From NCBI GenBank assembly GCA_946480125.1, contig CAMLIY010000030.1, positions 1 through 19,714 of the forward strand: a stretch of 19,714 nucleotides of DNA, written 5' to 3'. The notes beneath the pieces are model-generated. The model saw only the letters and a list, made by a program, of their open reading frames with translations, had not been told where the DNA came from and did not search any database. Shown here in pieces: positions 13,423 through 19,714 of this stretch (positions are counted from its first letter, which is position 1; every line of letters begins with the position of its first letter). Source of the stretch: an uncultured Asticcacaulis sp. GTDB lineage: Bacteria > Pseudomonadota > Alphaproteobacteria > Caulobacterales > Caulobacteraceae. Position numbers and translations under genes: made by a program.

Positions 13423-16221
13423 ATGCTGAACACCAGGCCTAATATGACCCTCGGCCGTCTTTGCAAGCTGACCTTGCTTGCCGGATGCAGCTTTTACGGC
13501 CTGCACGGCGCGGCCAATGCACAGGATACCGCAGCCACACCTGCCGCCGATGAACCCCAGACCGTTGTCGTCCTCGGTTCGCGCATTCCGCGTACGCAGA
13601 AGGAAGGTCCGGCGCCGGTCACCGTGATCACCTCCGATCAAATCCGCGCCGGCGGCTATGCCAGTGTGCCTGATGTGCTCAAGACGGTGACACAAAATGG
13701 AGGTGACACCCAGGGCCAGCAATCCGGCAATGCCGCCGACTATTCGCCGGGCGCGCAACAGGTTGATCTGCGCGGCCTTGGCCCTAACCATACCCTGGTC
13801 ATGGTCAATGGGCGGCGGGTTGCCGATTTCCCAATGCCGTTCAATGGCGATTCCAACTTTACCGATATCTCCAATATTCCGCTGGGCATGGTGGATCAGA
13901 TTGAAATCCTCTCCGGTTCCGCCTCCGCCATTTATGGCTCGGACGCCCTGGCCGGGGTGGTGAACTTCAAGCTCAAAGAGCATTATGACGGCACCACACT
14001 CGATTACCGCTACGGCTGGACCGAGAAGGGCGGTGGTCAGTCGCACCGCCTGAACTATTCTTCCGGCTTTGACGCCGGCAAGTTCCACGGCGTCTTCGGT
14101 GGCGAAGTCCAGTGGACCGATCTGATCTATGGTTATCAGCGCAAGGCGCAGGATTCGGCGCTCGATGCGCCCGCCGGCTCCGGCTACGATCTGCCGGTGC
14201 AAAACTGGCTTCGTGTTAATTACGATGTCTACGCCATCGATCCGACCGAAGCGCAATGCGCGCTCTCCAGCGGCACCAATGGCGGAACCACCCAGTACGC
14301 GACGGACGACTATTACAGCGACGGAGACAATCTGGGCGGCTATTGCGGCAGTAACGAAGCCGTGGCTTACCGCACCATCCAGTCCGAACGCCACTCAGCC
14401 AATTTTGTCGGCTCGTTTACCTACGACCTTAACGACCGCACCCATTTCTTTACCGATGTCCAGTTCGGCATTTCAAAGCTGAAATTGTTGAAACGCCCGA
14501 CCTCGTGGGGCTATCAGGATGAAACCGGCAATGATGTCGGTGACTTTTATAATATAAACCCGGGCACCGACGGAACCGACAACTGGTACCGCATCTTCAC
14601 GCCTGAAGAAATGGGCGGGCTTGATAAGGCCATGCGCCGCGTTGATGCCACCACCTTCACCATCACGCCCGGCGTACGCGGCACCTTCGGCAGCGAAGAC
14701 AAGTGGTCATACGAACTGTCGCTCAATGCCAGCGTATACAACGCGGAAGTCAAGTTCCCCTTCATCAATGCCGCCAAGGCCAATGCCTTCTTCCTGGGGC
14801 CACAGCTCGGCATGGACACAGATCCGGAATATCTCGGTGAAGACGATGGCTATGGCCTGCCTGTCTTCAACGCCGACCCGACGCGCTTCTATACCCCCCT
14901 CACGCCGGCGGAATATGCGTCCATTGCCGAGACCGGCACCTATAAGCCGCGCAGCTCCGTGGCCGAACTCTCGGCCCAGATCGGCACCCAGGACCTGTTC
15001 CAGATGCCTGCCGGGCCTGTGGGTTTCAACTTCCTCGTCGAAACCGGCCGCCAGGATTACAATCAGGGCACCGACCCGAAAGCCACGCAACCCTACTATT
15101 TCAGCTGGGTGGATTTTACCGCCAAGGGACACCGTACGCATTCCGCGGCCGCCGTGGAATTTTCGATCCCGCTGCTTTCCACCCTGTCATCCAGCGCCGC
15201 CGCCCGCTACGATCATTATGATTATGCCGGCCACAGCGTGGGCGAGGCCACCTATAATCTCGGTCTCGAATATCGCCCGCTCAAAACCCTTCTGTTCCGC
15301 GCCGCCTGGGGTACAGGTTTCCGCGCCCCGGACCTCAACTATGTCTATCGCGGCATCGGTTATGAAGAAGGCAGCGCCACCGATTATTACCAGTGCTACA
15401 ACGATCCGGATTCCGAGTATCCGGATGATTGCGGGCGCGGCGGGCGCATCCGCGTCCAGACCGGCGGCAATCTGAATCTGAAACCCGAAACCAGTGAATC
15501 GGTCAATGCCGGTATCGTCTGGGCGCCATCCCGCATGTTTGATATCAGCGTCGACTATTTCAACATCAAGATGGAAGGTGAAGTCGAGGATCTGGTGGTC
15601 AATAACCTGACCCGTACCGAAGGCGAATGCCGCAACGGTTTGCAGGATATATCCAGCCCCACCTGCCAGGACGCCATTTCCCGCGTCACGCGTGACGGGG
15701 ACGGCGATATTTCGATGGTCTTCGTCAGTCCGATCAATGTCGCCAAGGAATCGACCTCAGGTATCGATATCGCCGGTCATCTGCGTTTCGATACGCCGAT
15801 CGGCATTCTGGGGCTGAGTGGCAGCTATACCCATGTCAATGATCACGACTATACGCGTTATGCCGGCGATGACGCCATCGATAAACTGGCCGTCGATTCC
15901 GACTATTACATACCGCGTAATAAGGCTTCGGCCAGCGTCAACCTGAAAACCGGCAAGTGGAAATTCAACATTGACGGTAATTTTGTCGACCGCCTGCCTA
16001 ATTACGACGAAGATGCCTGGGTTGCGTCTTACACCACCTATAACGGCTCGGTACAATATGAAGTGAATGAGGATGTCAGCATTTCGCTGGCGATCGACAA
16101 CCTCTTCGACACCAAACCGCCGCATGACGACACGTGGGTCAGCTATCCCTACTATTACAGCAACTGGTATGACGGCATCGGCCGCTCAGGCTTCCTGCAA
16201 GTTACCTACAAATTCAAATAA
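13423..16221 (+). CDS. TonB-dependent outer-membrane receptor
   Basis: A 932-residue receptor from ATG 13423, chosen over an ATG 23 codons upstream because AGGAG (13412-13416) is 6 nt away and it begins the signal peptide (1-33, cleavage A-N-A/Q). A TonB-box-like T-V-V-V-L-G (47-52) precedes the plug domain (about 55-185; D-L-R-G-L-G-P at 115-121, V-N-G-R-R at 128-132, I-Y-G-S-D-A-L-A-G-V-V-N at 170-181). The rest is a 22-strand barrel ending in V-T-Y-K-F-K. Three closely spaced cysteine pairs fall in probable surface loops. It is divergent from the cyanophycinase/isoaspartyl-peptidase fusion, so it may import the peptide or polymer fragments that this enzyme digests. Substrate is inferred from context only. 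No partner SusD is present; Caulobacteraceae generally lack them. Confidence 0.95.
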   Translation: MLNTRPNMTLGRLCKLTLLAGCSFYGLHGAANAQDTAATPAADEPQTVVVLGSRIPRTQKEGPAPVTVITSDQIRAGGYASVPDVLKTVTQNGGDTQGQQSGNAADYSPGAQQVDLRGLGPNHTLVMVNGRRVADFPMPFNGDSNFTDISNIPLGMVDQIEILSGSASAIYGSDALAGVVNFKLKEHYDGTTLDYRYGWTEKGGGQSHRLNYSSGFDAGKFHGVFGGEVQWTDLIYGYQRKAQDSALDAPAGSGYDLPVQNWLRVNYDVYAIDPTEAQCALSSGTNGGTTQYATDDYYSDGDNLGGYCGSNEAVAYRTIQSERHSANFVGSFTYDLNDRTHFFTDVQFGISKLKLLKRPTSWGYQDETGNDVGDFYNINPGTDGTDNWYRIFTPEEMGGLDKAMRRVDATTFTITPGVRGTFGSEDKWSYELSLNASVYNAEVKFPFINAAKANAFFLGPQLGMDTDPEYLGEDDGYGLPVFNADPTRFYTPLTPAEYASIAETGTYKPRSSVAELSAQIGTQDLFQMPAGPVGFNFLVETGRQDYNQGTDPKATQPYYFSWVDFTAKGHRTHSAAAVEFSIPLLSTLSSSAAARYDHYDYAGHSVGEATYNLGLEYRPLKTLLFRAAWGTGFRAPDLNYVYRGIGYEEGSATDYYQCYNDPDSEYPDDCGRGGRIRVQTGGNLNLKPETSESVNAGIVWAPSRMFDISVDYFNIKMEGEVEDLVVNNLTRTEGECRNGLQDISSPTCQDAISRVTRDGDGDISMVFVSPINVAKESTSGIDIAGHLRFDTPIGILGLSGSYTHVNDHDYTRYAGDDAIDKLAVDSDYYIPRNKASASVNLKTGKWKFNIDGNFVDRLPNYDEDAWVASYTTYNGSVQYEVNEDVSISLAIDNLFDTKPPHDDTWVSYPYYYSNWYDGIGRSGFLQVTYKFK

Positions 16222-16242
16222 AGTCTGAGTGACAGTGACTTA

Positions 16243-16275
16243 GGGCCGGCGAATATCCCCCTCGCCGGCCCTTTT
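16243..16275 (+). terminator. Rho-independent terminator after the receptor gene
   Basis: A perfect 10-bp G/C-rich stem (GGGCCGGCGA at 16243-16252 with its complement at 16262-16271), 9-nt loop, followed by TTTTC. It lies 21 nt past the receptor stop. No T-run follows on the minus strand, so it serves the receptor rather than the convergent amidohydrolase. Confidence 0.92.
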
Positions 16276-16314
16276 CTTTGCGTGAACTTCAGAACCCGTT
16301 GGTGTTGGGGAGTC

Positions 16315-18066
16315 CTATTTCAGGTCATCCGCTTGATAGACCACCTTGCCGCCGATCATGGTCATCAGCACCTGCGTGCCGCTGATTTCTACCGGCTTGA
16401 TCTGGAACAGATTGCGATCAAGCACGATCAGGTCGGCGAATTTGCCGGCTTCGAGCGAGCCTGTTTCCTTATCCTGACGCAAGCTGTAGGCGGCATTGAA
16501 GGTGATTGCCCGCACCGCCTGCGCCACCGTCAGACCGGGATCGATGCCCAGCCGATCCGGATAGGTCACGGCATCCTCGCCGATCGCCTGGCGCGTCACG
16601 GCGATCTGCAGGGCCAGCCATTCATCGAGCGCATCCACCGGCCAGTCCGAACCATAGACAATGCGCGCGCCGTAGATTTCAAGCAGGCCCGCCGGCTCCA
16701 TCAGCGCCGACCGCACCGGCCCCAACGCCGCCATTGATTGTGCGATATCGATGGAAGGCCGTTCCCACTGAAAGGACAGCACCGGCAGAGCGCCCACCGC
16801 GGCATAGCGTTTGTAATCCGCCGGATCAACGATCTCGTCATGGGCGATAGCCGGACGGATATCATCCGCCGGATGCACTTTTCGCATCGCCTCGACCGCA
16901 TTCAACCCCATCCGTACCGAGCCATCGCCATCGGCGTGCATATGCGGATTAAGCCCCGCCGCCGCCAGTTTGATCAGGGTGTTATCAAGCTGTGCCTGCG
17001 AAAAATAGGGCTTCGGCCCGTAATTATGCCCTGGCTTGCCATTTTCGAAATAGGGCTCGACCATCACCGCTGAAAGGGCCGGCGCCGAATAGACGCCATC
17101 CAAAAACAACTTGGCTGTATCGACTTTCATTATCGGTTTGGCGCCATCCGGCTTTTGCTCGAACCGGGCCTTCTCCTCCAAAACCTCGTCTATGGCCTTG
17201 TCGGCATCATAATCTGCCGGGGAATCGATCAGTACGGCGAAATGCGCCCGCGCCGTTAGCCCGCCTTCTTTTGAGATGGAGCGATAGGCCGTCATGGTCT
17301 CGATATCGGTATAGGCATCAAGAAACGAGGTAATCCCCTGCTCACGCATGGCCTTTAGCGCCAGTTGCGTCGCCTGGTAATTTGTCTCGACCGAGGGCGG
17401 CGGCACCAGTTTGTCAATCAGCTCCTGCGCCGCATCCTGTAACAGCCCCGTCGGCTCGCCTGAAGAATCGCGCACGATCTTGCCGTCCTTGGGGTCGGGC
17501 GTTTCACGGGTGATACCGGCCAGTTGCAGACCACGCGTATTGGTCAGGTTAGAATGGCCGAAGGACGAATGGACCTTGATCGGTCGGGTAGTCTTCACGC
17601 CATCGAGCGCGACCCGCGTCAGGACGGTGCCCTGCGGCTTCGCCCCCTGCTCGAACCAGTTGATGACCTGCAACCAGTCGTCGGGCCCCGCTCCCTTGTC
17701 ATCATCGGCGCATTTCTGGATGCGCGCCTGAAATTCAGGGATGGTCAGGCTTTCATAGTTGAGATTGCAGTTGAGCATGCGCAATCCGCCCGATTGCGGG
17801 TGCATGTGACCGTCGATCAGGCCCGGCATGACCATTCGGCCTTTAAGGTCGATCACCTGCGTCTGGCGGCCAGTAAAGGTTTTCGCCCCGGCCTCATCCC
17901 CGACATAGACGATCCGGCCGTCCTTTACCGCCATCGCCTGGGCCACGCTGTTGGCCGCATCGACCGTATAGATATAGCCATTGCGGTAGACCGTATCCGC
18001 TGCGGGCATTTTCGCCTGTACACCAAAGGCCATGAATACCAGCCCCAAAAGCAAAACTCTCTTCAT
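16315..18066 (-). CDS. Exported amidohydrolase, YtcJ-like (amidohydrolase 3 family)
   Basis: A 583-residue metal-dependent amidohydrolase. ATG 18066 is preferred to an ATG 12 codons upstream because it begins a signal peptide (1-18, cleavage V-Q-A) and has AGGGGA 9 nt upstream. Small N-terminal beta part (20-80), then metal site: H87-x-H89 in D-G-H-M-H-P, K319 in T-A-K-L-F-L-D-G, H377 in H-M-H-A-D-G, H409 in A-I-A-H-D, and D474 in Y-G-S-D-W-P. C-terminal residues [15 protein letters not shown] are typical. Family members hydrolyse N-substituted amides, but specificity is not predictable. It faces the receptor gene across a terminator and is divergent from the ABC transporter with a 75-nt gap. 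Periplasmic location could fit scavenging of amides. Confidence 0.9.
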   Translation of the reverse strand: MKRVLLLGLVFMAFGVQAKMPAADTVYRNGYIYTVDAANSVAQAMAVKDGRIVYVGDEAGAKTFTGRQTQVIDLKGRMVMPGLIDGHMHPQSGGLRMLNCNLNYESLTIPEFQARIQKCADDDKGAGPDDWLQVINWFEQGAKPQGTVLTRVALDGVKTTRPIKVHSSFGHSNLTNTRGLQLAGITRETPDPKDGKIVRDSSGEPTGLLQDAAQELIDKLVPPPSVETNYQATQLALKAMREQGITSFLDAYTDIETMTAYRSISKEGGLTARAHFAVLIDSPADYDADKAIDEVLEEKARFEQKPDGAKPIMKVDTAKLFLDGVYSAPALSAVMVEPYFENGKPGHNYGPKPYFSQAQLDNTLIKLAAAGLNPHMHADGDGSVRMGLNAVEAMRKVHPADDIRPAIAHDEIVDPADYKRYAAVGALPVLSFQWERPSIDIAQSMAALGPVRSALMEPAGLLEIYGARIVYGSDWPVDALDEWLALQIAVTRQAIGEDAVTYPDRLGIDPGLTVAQAVRAITFNAAYSLRQDKETGSLEAGKFADLIVLDRNLFQIKPVEISGTQVLMTMIGGKVVYQADDLK

Positions 18067-18141
18067 CGGCAAACATCCCCTGTCGTTTTTTGGCGCATGC
18101 ATGACTATATAGGCGGCACACTATCCGGCAAAGGAAATCAG

Positions 18142-19064
<923 letters not shown>

Positions 19065-19065
<1 letters not shown>

Positions 19066-19714
19066 TGCCCCTCAATCTCCACGCCGTCCGCGCCATCTAT
19101 TTTTTCGAACTGCACCGCACCTGGCGCACCCTGTTCCAGAGCATCGCCGCGCCGGTCATCTCGACCTCGCTCTATTTTATCGTCTTCGGCTCGGCCATAG
19201 GCAGCCAGATGAGCCTGGTTGATGGTGTTTCCTATGGCGCCTTTATCGTGCCGGGCCTGACCCTGCTGTCGATACTGACCGAGAGCACCTCCAACGCCTC
19301 GTTCGGTATCTATCTGCCGCGCTTTACCGGCACGATCTATGAATTGCTGTCGGCGCCGGTTTCAGTGGTCGAGGCCTTGCTGGGCTATGTCGGGGCGGCG
19401 GCCACAAAGTCGGTGATCCTCGGCACTATTATCCTCATCACGGCGCGCCTGTTCGTGCCCTATGATATCGTTCACCCAGTCTGGGCGTTTGTGTTCCTGA
19501 TCATGATCGCCCTGACCTTCTCGCTGTTCGGCTTTATTCTGGGCGTCTGGGCTGATGGTTTCGAGAAGCTCCAGGTGGTGCCGCTGCTGATCATCACCCC
19601 CCTGACCTTCCTTGGCGGCACCTTCTATTCGATCAAGATGCTGCCGGAATTCTGGCAACACGTCACCCTGTTCAACCCGATCGTCTATCTGGTCAACGGC
19701 TTCCGCTGGACCTT
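19065..19714 (+). CDS. ABC-2 type permease, partial (C-terminus beyond window)
   Basis: Begins at ATG 19065, which overlaps the ATPase stop (TAATG), and stays open through the window end, giving 216 complete codons. Membrane segments are seen around residues 25-45, 60-75, 97-130, 140-160 and 170-190, with the family motif [10 protein letters not shown] (about 178-187) and a following amphipathic [10 protein letters not shown] segment. YadH-like permeases are about 256 residues, so roughly 40 residues are missing. It forms the membrane part of the transporter whose ATPase is encoded upstream. Confidence 0.92.

Noticed and set aside
13423..13530. A lipobox-like L-A-G-C (residues 19-22) in the receptor signal peptide
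   Set aside because: The hydrophobic core before it is too short and a normal A-N-A/Q cleavage site follows at 33; TonB-dependent receptors are not lipoproteins.
16222..16242. Small inverted repeat AAGTC...GACTT between receptor stop and terminator
   Set aside because: Only a few base pairs, no T-run, directly before a much stronger terminator; most likely chance.
17524..18141. A 206-codon upstream extension of the ABC ATPase frame
   Set aside because: It is antisense to the amidohydrolase; ATG 18142 has a good ribosome site and begins the normal ATPase domain.

Overview
The window looks like a chromosomal segment of an alphaproteobacterium of the Caulobacteraceae, perhaps Asticcacaulis (inferred from gene content and a GC content I estimate by eye at about 60%; not tested). 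It is packed with envelope-directed nutrient acquisition genes: a TonB-dependent receptor, exported hydrolases, a GH97 glucosidase next to a flavin-dependent halogenase and a LacI regulator, and a PepSY/DUF2271/ApbE/DUF4198 cluster. No tRNA, rRNA, CRISPR array or insertion sequence was seen.

Region A (1-3870, minus strand) is a five-gene operon read PepSY membrane protein > DUF2271 > ApbE > flavodoxin/ferredoxin-reductase-like flavoprotein > DUF4198 (cut by the window edge). Genes touch or overlap (8 nt gap, 0 nt, 4 nt overlap, 36 nt gap), and a strong Fur-box-like sequence lies directly upstream. The DUF2271 protein carries a D-G-F-S-G-A-T motif that fits the site to which ApbE enzymes attach FMN. 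Together this suggests an iron-regulated chain passing NADPH electrons from cytoplasm to periplasm, probably for ferric iron or siderophore reduction.

Region B (3895-8816, minus strand) is a sugar locus: flavin-dependent halogenase > LacI regulator, then a GH97 alpha-glucosidase-like enzyme with its own upstream LacI-type operator and a good rho-independent terminator. The GH97 residues fit the inverting, calcium-dependent branch.

Region C (8933-10747) holds a class I/II aminotransferase on the plus strand, overlapping tail-to-tail with a TetR regulator gene.

Region D (10816-16280) is the most unusual part. An exported 648-residue protein fuses an S51 cyanophycinase-like peptidase to a complete isoaspartyl peptidase/asparaginase (Ntn-hydrolase) domain. 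Its stop codon overlaps the start of an Lrp/AsnC regulator. It is divergent from a 932-residue TonB-dependent receptor across a 211-nt control region full of inverted and direct repeats. The layout suggests uptake and two-step breakdown of a beta-aspartyl polymer or peptide, cyanophycin being the obvious candidate.

Region E (16315-19714) has an exported amidohydrolase (YtcJ-like) on the minus strand, then a divergent ABC-2 transporter pair (ATPase plus permease, YadGH-like), the permease running off the window end.
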